Assembly: GCA_965249175.1 (NCBI GenBank)
Contig: OZ252227.1
Coordinates: forward strand, 2,914,001 to 2,978,000
DNA: 64,000 nt
Direction: 5' to 3'
From: CAZYFH01 sp965249175
GTDB lineage: Bacteria > Acidobacteriota > Vicinamibacteria > Vicinamibacterales > UBA8438
Shown: in pieces, positions 27,053 to 35,825 of the stretch
Layout of the letters: each line of letters starts with the position of its first letter
How positions within the stretch are numbered: position 1 is the first letter of the stretch
Notes under the pieces: model-generated
Seen by the model: only the letters and a program-made list of their open reading frames with translations
Told to the model about the DNA's origin: nothing
Databases searched by the model: none
Translations under genes and position numbers: made by a program

Positions 27053-28048
27053 TTAGGCTGAAATCCGCTCCACGATGTTGCGCGTGACCGCGTGGCCGCG
27101 CCGGTCGTAAATCTGCGTCGTCTGGGGGGTGGCGTGCCCCGCCAGGTGTTGCACGTCCTCCAGGGGCACATGCTGGAGGAGGAGGTCGGTCACGACGAAG
27201 ACGCGGAACGAGTGCGGGCGGATCTCGGTGGGGAGCCCGGCCGCCTTGAGCCGGATCTTGAGCACGTCGCGGATCCGCTGGGCGGTCATCGGCCGGGCTG
27301 TGAGCCGGCTCCACGCCCGGACATCGAGCGCCCGAAAGAAGGGCGTGGCGGCCGGGGCGTCCTGGAGGCCGCCCGCGTCGAGGTACGCCGTCAACCAGGC
27401 GTCCAGGGTCGAGCGAATCGGAATCTCCCGGTCCTTCCCGCCCTTCTCGTGAAACCGCATCACGGCCCCGGCCTCGGTCAGCCGCCGGTCCTGGCGCTGG
27501 AGCCGGGCGATGGCCCCGACCCGCGCCCCGGTGTAGGTCAACATCCCGACGACGGCCCGGTCCCGCAGGCCCCGGAGGCTCGTCGTGTCGATGGACCGCA
27601 GGAGGCGCTGAATCTGGCCCCGCGTGATCTCGGGCGTCCGGCCCTCGACGGCCTGATACTTCTGAAAGCGCACCGAGAGGAACGGGTTGAGGGCGATCAC
27701 GTGCCGCGTCACCAGCCCGTCGCAGAAGCGCCGGAGAGCGGTGAGGGCCTGATTTTGTGACCGCGGCCCGACGGGCAGCTCCGCAATCCAGCCTCCGGCC
27801 AGGCCGGGCGTCACCTGGGCCAGCTCGACGCCGGCCGCGTCACAGGCCCCGAGGAAGCGATTGATCCAGCGGCGGTATGCGCGGCGGGTATGCGGGTTGC
27901 GGAGCTGGGCGCCGAAGAACTCCTCGGCGGCGAAGCGGGCCCGTGGCCCGGCCCGCTCGATCACCGCCGGCAGGGGTGCCGGCGCGGCCCGCACGAGTGC
28001 GCCCTTCGTCTCTCGGTCTGTGGTCGGCTCCAGAAGCGTCATACCCAA
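27053..28048 (-). CDS. Tyrosine recombinase/integrase
   Basis: 331 residues. The N-terminal SAM-like core-binding domain (RNPHTRRAYRRWINRFLGAC) is followed by the catalytic domain with all active-site residues: Arg176 (TYTGARVGA), Lys202 (HEKGGKDREI), His279/Arg282 (PHSFR), His305 and nucleophile Tyr314 (GHATPQTTQIYDRR). It is of XerC/D or plasmid-resolvase type and may monomerise a plasmid or mediate integration. It lies between the long inverted repeat and the iterons and so belongs to the plasmid-like module. A second, truncated relative is at 47129. Confidence 0.9.
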   Translation of the reverse strand: MGMTLLEPTTDRETKGALVRAAPAPLPAVIERAGPRARFAAEEFFGAQLRNPHTRRAYRRWINRFLGACDAAGVELAQVTPGLAGGWIAELPVGPRSQNQALTALRRFCDGLVTRHVIALNPFLSVRFQKYQAVEGRTPEITRGQIQRLLRSIDTTSLRGLRDRAVVGMLTYTGARVGAIARLQRQDRRLTEAGAVMRFHEKGGKDREIPIRSTLDAWLTAYLDAGGLQDAPAATPFFRALDVRAWSRLTARPMTAQRIRDVLKIRLKAAGLPTEIRPHSFRVFVVTDLLLQHVPLEDVQHLAGHATPQTTQIYDRRGHAVTRNIVERISA

Positions 28049-28164
28049 TGATAACCCCCTTTATCACTGGGCCCTCACGCGGCAGTACGTCAAAAGCAGC
28101 AATGCACAGGCCACCGGCCTGTACGTACTTGTCGGGTTGTACTACTTGATCTGTACTACTTGTA

Positions 28165-28288
28165 CATCCGGCCGTTTACCCGATAGATCAGCCCGTCACA
28201 TCCGGCCGTTTACCCGATAGATCGCCTATTTCCAATCCGGCCGTTTACCCGACTGAAAACTCCTGAAATCACATAGTTTTGTGGAAAA
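28165..28288. repeat. Iteron array and DnaA-box-like site (replication origin-like)
   Basis: ATCCGGCCGTTTACCCGA occurs three times as a direct repeat (starts at 28166, 28200, 28235; spacing 34-35 bases); the first two continue with TAGATC. An A/T-richer stretch follows with TGTGGAAAA (28280-28288), one mismatch from a DnaA box on the other strand. Directly beyond it is the end of a RepA gene. This is the layout of an iteron-controlled plasmid origin. Confidence 0.75.
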
Positions 28289-28388
28289 CCGACGGCCGGC
28301 GGCCGCTGAGACGCCACCAGGAGCGGCGACCGCGTGCCGGACGGTCAAAAAACCGGCCACTCCGCGGCCGAACGCCTCACAGGCGGCA

Positions 28389-28418
28389 CCCTCGCGCCGT
28401 AGACATGCGGCGCGAGGG
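28389..28418 (-). terminator. Hairpin just after the repA stop
   Basis: A perfect 11-bp stem CCCTCGCGCCG / CGGCGCGAGGG with an 8-base loop ends two bases beyond the repA stop codon. No U-tract follows on the minus strand, so it could terminate inefficiently or simply protect the mRNA end. Confidence 0.5.
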
Positions 28419-28419
28419 C

Positions 28420-28648
28420 CTAGTCGCTGATGAGTCGAAGCTGTGCCGGTGGAATGCGCGGCGGCGACGGCGAGAGGACGAGCGCCCCCGTGACCGTCTG
28501 ATAGTGGAGGTCCGGCCACGCGCGGTTGATTTTTTTCAGCTCCCGGAGGCAGTTCGCGCGGAAGTGGTTCACCGTGCTTTTATTACCAGCGTTCGCTGCG
28601 TCCACCCCAAACTGCCGGTAAAGCTGCCTCCAGGAAAGCCGGAGCGGA
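28420..28648 (-). pseudogene. repA: Plasmid replication initiator RepA, C-terminal fragment
   Basis: The frame runs in from the IS-A copy 4 end and reads LSWRQLYRQFG, then FRANCLRELKKINRAWPDLHY, GALVLSPSPPRIPP and LRLISD. This is the second winged-helix domain and typical tail of iteron-plasmid RepA proteins (LRELKKI-AWPxLxY; LSPSPxxIPP). All upstream coding sequence is gone, removed with the start of the divergent parA at the same IS copy. The plasmid can no longer replicate by this gene. Confidence 0.8.
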
Positions 28649-28717
28649 GAGTCAAGCCCATTCTTAGTTGAAACTCTCCACGGCTCCCGATGGCTTACGC
28701 GGCCTGCTTCTTCGACG

Positions 28718-30149
28718 GGGGATGTCCCGTGCGCTGTTGAAACTCAGCGGCGGCTCGGTTCACGACTACGCAACCATCGCTGACGACTCCCCGAGGCCCA
28801 GCCGCGCGTCGCGCGCTCGGAGGGCCGCGACGAGGGCCGGCATATCTTTGCACCCTTTCACCCGACGGAACCCCTTCGCCGCTTCGAGCACCCCGGCGGC
28901 CACCCAGCGCAGCACCATCGTCCCACCGCGCCAACGCTTCACATTCCGTTTCACATGGCGGGTGCGGCTGAGCAGACTCTCAATGGCATTCGTGGTGGCG
29001 AGCGATCGTTGGAGGCGCTCCGACAGCCCCAGGCCGAGCACGGTCAGGGTGTCGTCGAGTCCTTCCCGCACGCTGGCGGCTGCACTCGGGTAGTCGGTGT
29101 CCAAGCGACGCGCGAGGTCCTGCAGCAGACGCGTCGCCGTCTTGACGTGGCGGTTCGTATAGGCGCGCGTGAGGATCGCCTGCACCCACGGCCGCTGCGC
29201 CTCGGGGAGATGCTCCAGGATGTTCCGGCCCTTATGCACTTGACACCGTTGCACGACGGCCGCCCGGCCGAACGTCTGGGTCACCGCGGCGTCGAGGGCC
29301 TTCGCCCCATCGACGATCACCAGGAGGCTCCGGTCGGTGCGAAGTCCGCGGCTCATGAGATTGGTCAACAGCCCCTGACAGACCGTCGCATTCTCGGTGG
29401 CCCCTTCCCAGAGGCCAAGCGGATGTTTGGTGCCCGATTTATCGATGCCCAGGGCGACCACGATACAATGGCTGCCGACGTGCACCCCATCGATCAGCAG
29501 TACGGCCAGGTCGAGGTTGTCGAGCGGCGTCGCGCGCCACGCGTCCAACTGCGCCTGGGTCTGCGCCACAAAGCGTCGACTGACCGCACTCTTGCTCGTG
29601 CCCCGCGTGGTGATCTCCGCGCCGAGCGGCTCGAGACTCCGCGCATACTGGCGGGTCGCGACGCCGATGAGCCTCTGGTCGACGACCCGCCGGTTCAGCG
29701 GGTCCGCATCCGTGAACGCCCGCACGGTCGGCAGCGGCCCCTCCGTGCCGGCGCGGCGGGCACGCGGGCGCCGAATCGCGACCTTGCGCCCGCCCAACAC
29801 GACCTGACTGGGGGCATGCCCGGCCCGGTACGCCCGTCGCGCCGCTTGATGCGCATACCGTGGCCCACACACCGCCGCCCGATCCTCTTCGAGCATGGCC
29901 TCGAGCACCTTCAGGCCCGAGGCCACGACCAGCTCCTGGAGCTCAGCCTCGGTATCCATCAGGATCTCGACCAACGGGAGGTGGCGCACCGACGGGGATT
30001 CCGATTGGCGACGACGAGTGACTGTGCGAGACTGCTGCTTCATGGCGGCTCCTTGCTGGGAGGCTTGCACCTCGGTTTAGTCACCGGTCGTATAGCACGA
30101 CCAGTGAAGAGCCGCCGCTTCAAATTTCAACAGCTACTGGGACATCCCC
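28718..30149 (-). mobile_element. IS256-family element IS-C (1432 bp)
   Basis: Terminal inverted repeats begin GGGGATGTCCC and share further blocks (GCTGTTGAAA, GCGGCGGCTC). A perfect 8-bp duplication CTTCGACG lies at 28710-28717 and 30150-30157, inside the 3' end of the IS-A copy 4 transposase gene. Confidence 0.93.
28766..30043 (-). CDS. IS256-family transposase (IS-C)
   Basis: 425 residues from the ATG at 30043, preceded by AAGGAGCCGCC. The motifs are LLIDGVHVGSH (Asp), LVIVDGAKALDAAV (Asp), CQVHKGRNILEHLP and TNAIESLLSRTR (Glu). The lineage is distinct from IS-A and IS-B. It is intact, and the diverged fragment at 26395-26720 is a relative. Confidence 0.95.
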   Translation of the reverse strand: MKQQSRTVTRRRQSESPSVRHLPLVEILMDTEAELQELVVASGLKVLEAMLEEDRAAVCGPRYAHQAARRAYRAGHAPSQVVLGGRKVAIRRPRARRAGTEGPLPTVRAFTDADPLNRRVVDQRLIGVATRQYARSLEPLGAEITTRGTSKSAVSRRFVAQTQAQLDAWRATPLDNLDLAVLLIDGVHVGSHCIVVALGIDKSGTKHPLGLWEGATENATVCQGLLTNLMSRGLRTDRSLLVIVDGAKALDAAVTQTFGRAAVVQRCQVHKGRNILEHLPEAQRPWVQAILTRAYTNRHVKTATRLLQDLARRLDTDYPSAAASVREGLDDTLTVLGLGLSERLQRSLATTNAIESLLSRTRHVKRNVKRWRGGTMVLRWVAAGVLEAAKGFRRVKGCKDMPALVAALRARDARLGLGESSAMVA

Positions 30150-31517
30150 CTTCGACGTCGTCGTGTCGATCTTCAGTTCTCGCTTCAATGCGGCCCGAAG
30201 CGTGGGAAGGTGGCGGTAGCCCCTCACCCTTCGTAAGCGCGGTTCGATGTCCAGGAGGGCGGTCGCCAGCCAGCGGTGGCGTTGGCTCGAGCTCTGCCAG
30301 TGATCTACCTTCGCGCAGCGTTCCTCGACCAGCGCATTGACCGACTCCAGACAGTTCGTCGTCTTCAGCGACCGGCCCAGCACTCCGTACACGCCCAATC
30401 GATGTCACGTCAGGGTTTCGTCCAGGCCTTCCGCCAAGCTGTCAGCCGCCGACTGGTTCCGCTCGTCCAACTCGCCGTGGAGCGTCTCGAGCGCACCGAG
30501 GGCCTCGTCGTAGTCCGGCCGGTTGTACGCTCGCTGGAGACGCTGACGCCACACCGCCTGCTCGGGCTTGGCCAGGTAGCTCACCACGTTCTCGCGCTTG
30601 TGCCACTGGCACCGTTGGACCAGGGCCCGGCCCCGGAAGGCCTTCCGGACGGCCGTGCGGAGCCCCTTGCCGCCATCGAGGATGACCAGCACACCCTGGG
30701 AGAGGTCGAGGCCCCGCTCGACCAACGACCGCAGGAACGGTGTGAGCACCGTCGCGTTCTCCGTGTCCGTTTCGACGAAGCCCAGGAAGCGTTTCTCCCC
30801 AGACAGCGTGATGCCTAGCGCGATGACCATCGTCGCGTCAGCGAACGTCTTGCCGTCCAGGAACACGGCCACCACGTCCTCATCGGATAGGTCCCGCTCC
30901 TGGAACGCCCGTAGCTGCGCCGCGCTGGCCTGGATGAACCCCCGGGACACCGTCGAACTCGACAGCCCGATCGCCCCGGGAATCGCCGCCGCGGCCGCCG
31001 CGTAGTTGCGGCACGAGATCCCGTAGAGCACCCGTCGCAGCAGCGCGTCGTCCACCTCGCGGTCGTCATGCAACGCCTCATACGACCGCAGCGGAATCTC
31101 GCTCCCTGCGAGGCGACGAATCCGGGGCACGCGAATCGGCACGCGCTGCCCCGCGAGACCCACCGTCCCAGGGTTACTGCCGTGACGGCGTCCACCGACC
31201 GACGCGTCCTTCCGGACGTAGCGCTCGCTCGCCAGCGCCGTCACCTCCTGGTCGAGCAACTCCTGCACATGCATCAGGCCCAGGGGCACCAGCGAGCGGA
31301 TCAGCTCCACCTTCGCGTCCAGCTCCAGATCCGCGTAGGCCTCGCGGTGAATGATGTTGACCGAGCCCAGCTTGCGAACTTTCTTGCGCTTCCTGACAGC
31401 ACGTAGGCCACTCATCGTGGCTCCTCTCTCTCGTGGGGTGATGTCCGTCTTTTGCAACGTCATCACACCACAGGGTCTGGAGCCGTTTCAATTTTCAACT
31501 AAGATTAGCTCACCCTC

Positions 31518-32121
31518 GCTGATCGACGGCGATCCCCAAGGCTCTGCCCTCGATTGGGCGACGGCGCGCGACGGCACGGCACCGTTTCCCGTCGTCGGGC
31601 TCCCGACACGCACGCTTCACCAACAAGTGCCCATCATTGGGAAAAATTACGATTGGGTCATCATTGATGGTGCGCCGCGCGTGAACGACTTGGCGAAGTC
31701 TGCCATCGTGGCCAGTGATTTGGTTCTTATTCCTGTCCAACCGTCACCGTTCGATGTCTGGGCGACGAAAGACATTCTCGAACTTCTTGAAGAATGTGCC
31801 ATCACGAAACCGACGCTCGATGCCCGGTTCGTCCTCAATCGTGTGGTTCTGCGGACCACCTTAGCGAATGAAGTACGCGATGCGCTGGCCGATCTCCCCT
31901 GTTCGGTGTGCAACACGGCGATTCGCAACCGTACGGTATACGCCAAGGCCGTGCGGGAAGGTTGCACCGCTTTGGAAACACAGCATGACGGACCGGCGAC
32001 GACTGATGTCCTGCACCTTGCCATCGAACTCGTTAACATCGTTCTCGCGGATCAGGGCGATCGCCGTGATGTGATCGTTGCGGCCCTACGGTCTGCACAT
32101 CCGGTGGAGCACGCACTATGA
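31518..32121 (+). pseudogene. parA: ParA-type partition ATPase, N-terminally truncated
   Basis: The frame enters from the IS-A copy 4 end with LIDGDPQGSALDWA (Walker A' region), then YDWVIIDGAPRVNDLAKSAI (Walker B), LVLIPVQPSPFDVWA and FVLNRVV. The P-loop KGGxGKT and about 35 residues before LIDGD are missing, so ATP binding is lost. The stop overlaps the next start as ATGA, so parA and the ribbon-helix-helix gene formed one partition operon, transcribed away from repA. Confidence 0.88.
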
Positions 32122-32378
32122 CCTCGACCGCTAAATGGGGCTCCAAACCCGCCCGACAACGGCCCAGCACGCCAGATGAATTCGTGACGGGCCGCGAATC
32201 GCTCCGTCGCATGAACTTTCTGATCCCCAAAGACCTTCACGTCCGCATCAAAATGGGATGTGCTGAGCAAGGGCGGAGTATGCGGACTGTGCTTATCGAA
32301 ATCCTCGAACAACACTTTCCGGCGCGAGAGGACCGCGCGTCGGGCGCCGCCGGCACTCCGAAGACCACAGGAGCATAA
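32118..32378 (+). CDS. Ribbon-helix-helix partition/antitoxin-like DNA-binding protein
   Basis: 86 residues, ATG overlapping the parA stop. The C-terminal half has the RHH pattern RRMNFLIPKDLHVRIKMGCAEQG, then SMRTVLIEILEQHF, as in ParG/CopG-type centromere-binding proteins encoded behind parA on plasmids. The flexible N-terminus (TAKWGSKPARQRPS) is also usual. It should bind the plasmid centromere and the par promoter. The frame is intact although its ATPase partner is broken. Confidence 0.8.
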   Translation: MTSTAKWGSKPARQRPSTPDEFVTGRESLRRMNFLIPKDLHVRIKMGCAEQGRSMRTVLIEILEQHFPAREDRASGAAGTPKTTGA

Positions 32379-32381
32379 CGA

Positions 32382-32471
32382 ATGGCAAAAACACGTAAAC
32401 CTCTCACGAACCGGCAGAAGAAGGGCTGGTTCGTTCTTTTCCTCATGGCGCTCTTCTGGCCAGACCTCTAA
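32382..32471 (+). CDS. 29-residue membrane microprotein
   Basis: The ATG at 32382 is preceded by AGGAG eight bases upstream, and starts four bases after the RHH stop. A basic N-terminus (KTRKPLTNRQKKG) leads into one hydrophobic helix (WFVLFLMALFW) and PDL. The good ribosome site and operon position support translation. No family was recognised; a small toxin-like or regulatory peptide is possible. Confidence 0.45.
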   Translation: MAKTRKPLTNRQKKGWFVLFLMALFWPDL

Positions 32472-32608
32472 CGGCGGCGGGCGTGATCGATCTCGCCCGC
32501 GCACAGGCCACAGCCAAGGGAAGACCCGCGGGCCACTCCGCCAGTCCTCGACCCTCCCCGACCTCGACTGGCCGCGCCACGCCCGGTTAGTAACCCTGAG
32601 ATTTCAGC

Positions 32609-34037
32609 GAGGGTGAGCTAATCTTAGTTGAACATTGAAACGGCTCCAGACCCTGTGGTTTGATGACGTTGCAAAAGACGGACATCACCCCACGAGAGAG
32701 AGGAGCCACGATGAGTGGCCTACGTGCTGTCAGGAAGCGCAAGAAAGTTCGCAAGCTGGGCTCGGTCAACATCATTCACCGCGAGGCCTACGCGGATCTG
32801 GAGCTGGACGCGAAGGTGGAGCTGATCCGCTCGCTGGTTCCCCTGGGCCTGATGCATGTGCAGGAGTTGCTCGACCAGGAGGTGACGGCGCTGGCGAGCG
32901 AGCGCTACGTCCGGAAGGACGCGTCGGTCGGTGGACGCCGTCACGGCAGTAACCCTGGGACGGTGGGTCTCGCGGGGCAGCGCGTGCCGATTCGCGTGCC
33001 CCGGATTCGTCGCCTCGCGGGGAGCGAGATTCCGCTGCGGTCGTATGAGGCGTTGCATGACGACCGCGAGGTGGACGACGCGCTGCTGCGACGGGTGCTC
33101 TACGGGATCTCGTGCCGCAACTACGCGGCGGCCGCGGCGGCGATTCCCGGGGCGATCGGGCTGTCGAGTTCGACGGTGTCCCGGGGGTTCATCCAGGCCA
33201 GCGCGGCGCAGCTACGGGCGTTCCAGGAGCGGGACCTATCCGATGAGGACGTGGTGGCCGTGTTCCTGGACGGCAAGACGTTCGCTGACGCGACGATGGT
33301 CATCGCGCTAGGCATCACGCTGTCTGGGGAGAAACGCTTCCTGGGCTTCGTCGAAACGGACACGGAGAACGCGACGGTGCTCACACCGTTCCTGCGGTCG
33401 TTGGTCGAGCGGGGCCTCGACCTCTCCCAGGGTGTGCTGGTCATCCTCGATGGCGGCAAGGGGCTCCGCACGGCCGTCCGGAAGGCCTTCCGGGGCCGGG
33501 CCCTGGTCCAACGGTGCCAGTGGCACAAGCGCGAGAACGTGGTGAGCTACCTGGCCAAGCACGAGCAGGCGGTGTGGCGTCAGCGTCTCCAGCGAGCGTA
33601 CAACCGGCCGGACTACGACGAGGCCCTCGGTGCGCTCGAGACGCTCCACGGCGAGTTGGACGAGCGGAACCAGTCGGCGGCTGACAGCTTGGCGGAAGGT
33701 CTGGACGAAACCCTGACGTTACATCGATTGGGCGTGTACGGAGTGCTGGGCCGGTCGCTGAAGACGACGAACTGTCTGGAGTCGGTCAATGCGCTGGTCG
33801 AGGAACGCTGCGCGAAGGTAGATCACTGGCAGAGCTCGAGCCAACGCCACCGCTGGCTGGCGACCGCCCTCCTGGACATCGAACCGCGCCTACGAAGGGT
33901 GAGGGGCTACCGCCACCTTCCCACGCTTCGGGCCGCATTGAAGCGAGAACTGAAGATCGACACGACGACGTCGACGAAGCAGGCCGCGTAAGCCATCGGG
34001 AGCCGTGGAGAGTTTTAACTAAGAATGGGCTTGACTC
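32609..34037 (+). mobile_element. IS-A copy 5 (1429 bp)
   Basis: The left flank octamer is ATTTCAGC. The right flank reads ATTTCA, then the ISL3 element, then GC after that element's own duplication. With the ISL3 insertion removed, the right flank becomes ATTTCAGC, a perfect 8-bp duplication. IS-A copy 5 is therefore a simple insertion that ISL3 later hit at its right junction. Confidence 0.93.
32711..33991 (+). CDS. IS256-family transposase (IS-A copy 5)
   Basis: 426 residues, complete, with FLDGKTF, ILDGGKGL and CLESVNAL motifs; it ends TSTKQAA where copies 1 and 3 end TSKKQAA. Five IS-A copies differing by only a few bases indicate recent amplification. Confidence 0.95.
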   Translation: MSGLRAVRKRKKVRKLGSVNIIHREAYADLELDAKVELIRSLVPLGLMHVQELLDQEVTALASERYVRKDASVGGRRHGSNPGTVGLAGQRVPIRVPRIRRLAGSEIPLRSYEALHDDREVDDALLRRVLYGISCRNYAAAAAAIPGAIGLSSSTVSRGFIQASAAQLRAFQERDLSDEDVVAVFLDGKTFADATMVIALGITLSGEKRFLGFVETDTENATVLTPFLRSLVERGLDLSQGVLVILDGGKGLRTAVRKAFRGRALVQRCQWHKRENVVSYLAKHEQAVWRQRLQRAYNRPDYDEALGALETLHGELDERNQSAADSLAEGLDETLTLHRLGVYGVLGRSLKTTNCLESVNALVEERCAKVDHWQSSSQRHRWLATALLDIEPRLRRVRGYRHLPTLRAALKRELKIDTTTSTKQAA

Positions 34038-34043
34038 ATTTCA

Positions 34044-35492
34044 GGCTCTTCACCGATTTGAGTACAAGGGTTGAAGGCTCAAGAAGCGCGCCAGGTCGCG
34101 AGACGATCGAATCGGATGAGCCGTGGCCCACTTCAGTTTGAGCAAGAGCAGTTGTTCATTCTGCATACCGCGTGCGCGGCGGAGGACCGCCTTGATGGTC
34201 GTGTTGATCGATTCGACCACGCCGAAGCGAACAGGGTGGAAGCAGTAGGCAGCGATGCCCTCGAGATGACGAACGAGGAACGCGCCGAGGCGCTCCATCT
34301 CGGGGAGCCGTTGCCAGCGCAACGCGGTCACCCAGCCGATGAGGAAGTGCCCCACGCCCATCGGCGTCCGATACGTCCACAGGCGGTCGAGCTGTTCGCG
34401 CAGGAGACAGGCTTTGAACAGCCGGCGATTCGCGGCAAACAACGTCTGCAGTTCCCGGCGCTTCGAGCCGCGGACCGTCTTCCAGCGCCGGAGCAGCAAC
34501 CAGCGTTTCCCGCGCCCATGGGCACGCATCACGGCCCCGGCGCGGAAGAACTCTTGGCGGCGGACCTCGTCGAGCGCGGCGCTCGCATGCTGGAGGACAT
34601 GGAATTTGTCGAACACCACGTCGGCCTGCGGCAGCACCTGCGTGACCGCATTGAGATAGGGCCGGTGCATGTCGGTACACACCGCGTGAATCGCGCCCCG
34701 CTGATGCGGGTCGAGATCCTCCGTGAGCAAGGTCGTGGCGGTAGTCGTTGTGCGATCCTGACGCAAGCCCATGACCTCGCCGCGCACCACATCCGACAGG
34801 ACAGTCCAGAAGCGCTGGCCCTTCCCGCGCTGCACCTCATCGAGGCCGATGTGCCGCGGTCGCCGTTTCCGGCGGGTGCGATCCCACTCGGTCAAGAAGG
34901 CCGTCTCGGCGCGCCGGGCTTTGCCCCAGCTGACGCGGTGCCGCACGGCGGCGTGGCTGGTCGGCATCGACTGGCAATCCAGGCCGATCTGCTGGCGCAA
35001 GCGGCGCGTGACCCGGGCCTTCGGGGTGGCAAATTCGATCCGCTCCGTGCGCACCCCGCAGTGGCGACAGATCACGCGTCGTTGCCGGTAGACCAACGTG
35101 ACCGGATGCCGTGCCCAGGGCAGATCGTCCCACGTCCGCTCGCGCGCGGCGCGCACGCGGCCGGTGCGGCGTCCACAGCCGTTGCACACATAGCGCCGTA
35201 TCCCGCGCCGCTCCAACTGCAACCGCAGGCGACTCTCCACCCCGTCGTCCTCCCGTTCGACGCGCACCACTCGGAAGCCCGACAAGCCCAAGATCCAGGT
35301 ACAATCCCGTTGCGATCCCACGTGTCCTCCCTTCTTGGTTGCACATCAAGAGAGAACAACACCGGGTGGTCCGGTGCAAGTGGGATCGCGTTCTTTCGTC
35401 CAGGCCGTCGAGCAGGCCGCCCACCTCAATTGCGGCCCGCGCAGGCGGCCGGGTATCACCTCAGATCGCTGTACTCAAATCGACGAAGAGCC
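34044..35492 (-). mobile_element. ISL3-family element, copy 1 (1449 bp)
   Basis: Ends GGCTCTTC...GAAGAGCC, with a longer imperfect inverted repeat (GGCTCTTCaCCGATTTGAGTACA against GGCTCTTCgTCGATTTGAGTACA). A perfect 8-bp duplication TCATTTCA (34036-34043, 35493-35500) includes the last two bases of IS-A copy 5. Confidence 0.93.
34050..35321 (-). CDS. ISL3-family transposase (copy 1)
   Basis: 423 residues. An N-terminal zinc-ribbon has CNGCGRR and later CRHCGVRTERI (two Cys pairs). An HTH region is followed by the DDE_Tnp_ISL3 core: HIGLDEVQRGKGQRFWTVL (Asp), VCTDMHRPYLNAV (Asp) and FGVVESINTTIKAVLRRARG (Glu), then a C-terminal AHPIRSSRDLARFLSLQPLYS. Complete and probably functional. Confidence 0.95.
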   Translation of the reverse strand: MGSQRDCTWILGLSGFRVVRVEREDDGVESRLRLQLERRGIRRYVCNGCGRRTGRVRAARERTWDDLPWARHPVTLVYRQRRVICRHCGVRTERIEFATPKARVTRRLRQQIGLDCQSMPTSHAAVRHRVSWGKARRAETAFLTEWDRTRRKRRPRHIGLDEVQRGKGQRFWTVLSDVVRGEVMGLRQDRTTTTATTLLTEDLDPHQRGAIHAVCTDMHRPYLNAVTQVLPQADVVFDKFHVLQHASAALDEVRRQEFFRAGAVMRAHGRGKRWLLLRRWKTVRGSKRRELQTLFAANRRLFKACLLREQLDRLWTYRTPMGVGHFLIGWVTALRWQRLPEMERLGAFLVRHLEGIAAYCFHPVRFGVVESINTTIKAVLRRARGMQNEQLLLLKLKWATAHPIRSSRDLARFLSLQPLYSNR

Positions 35493-35561
35493 TCATTTCA
35501 GCAACCTCCCGCCGTTTAGGCGTAGTCGCGTCTGGCGGTCAGCGCCAGGGCCCCACGTAGC

Positions 35562-35587
35562 AGTGTACCGCGTGAATCCGGTACACT
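35562..35587 (+). promoter_or_regulatory. Operator-like inverted repeat before a toxin-antitoxin operon
   Basis: A perfect 9-bp dyad AGTGTACCG / CGGTACACT with an 8-base spacer lies 20 bases before the antitoxin start codon, where an AbrB-type antitoxin would autorepress its operon. Function inferred. Confidence 0.6.
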
Positions 35588-35606
35588 GGAGTATGGAGAG
35601 TAAGCC

Positions 35607-35825
35607 ATGATCCGAACGGTCGAAGCCCTCATCGACGAGAACGGTAATGTCCGGTTGCTGGAACCCGTCCCCCCTCGCACGGCCTGCCGGGCGCTCACGA
35701 TTCTGGAGAAACAGCCTGCGGAACAAGTGCCGGAGAGTGCGCTGCTGAGTGAGAAAGCGCTTGCGCAGGATTGGCTCCGTCCAGGGGAGGACGAAGCGTG
35801 GGCGCACCTGCAACAGGCGCGATAG
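35607..35825 (+). CDS. MazE/AbrB-like antitoxin
   Basis: 72 residues: MIRTVEALIDENGNVRLLEPV forms a swapped-hairpin-type DNA-binding start, then an acidic C-terminal helix (LRPGEDEAWAHLQQAR) suited to toxin binding. The stop lies 27 bases inside the following toxin frame, the usual overlap of such modules. The antitoxin itself is intact. Confidence 0.7.
   Translation: MIRTVEALIDENGNVRLLEPVPPRTACRALTILEKQPAEQVPESALLSEKALAQDWLRPGEDEAWAHLQQAR

Larger units (their letters stand above)
28695..31415 (-). pseudogene. IS-A transposase with nonsense codon and IS-C insertion
   Basis: The start is at 31415. At 30407-30405 the sequence is TGA where all other copies have TTA (Leu in LTLHRLG), which stops translation after about 336 residues, before the catalytic Glu. 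Seven codons from the end IS-C is inserted. The copy is doubly inactive. Confidence 0.9.
28649..31517 (-). mobile_element. IS-A copy 4, interrupted by IS-C; no target duplication
   Basis: After subtraction of IS-C (1432 bp) and its 8-bp duplication the copy is 1429 bp. The outer flanks (ggagcgga, gctgatcg) are unrelated. On the left it cuts repA, on the right parA, both at their 5' halves. The simplest reading is a deletion between two IS-A copies, or an IS-adjacent deletion, that removed the repA-parA divergent promoter region. Confidence 0.9.

Noticed and set aside
28165..28252. Short direct repeats considered as a CRISPR array
   Set aside because: Only three units with 16-17-base gaps, no spacer-like variation and no cas genes; the position beside repA fits iterons.
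32118..32471. RHH gene plus microprotein as a classical toxin-antitoxin pair
   Set aside because: The RHH start overlaps parA, which points to a partition operon; no toxin family match for the microprotein.
34071..35519. 482-493-codon frames antisense to each ISL3 transposase
   Set aside because: They appear identically opposite every ISL3 copy and have no domain; they are shadows of the transposase.
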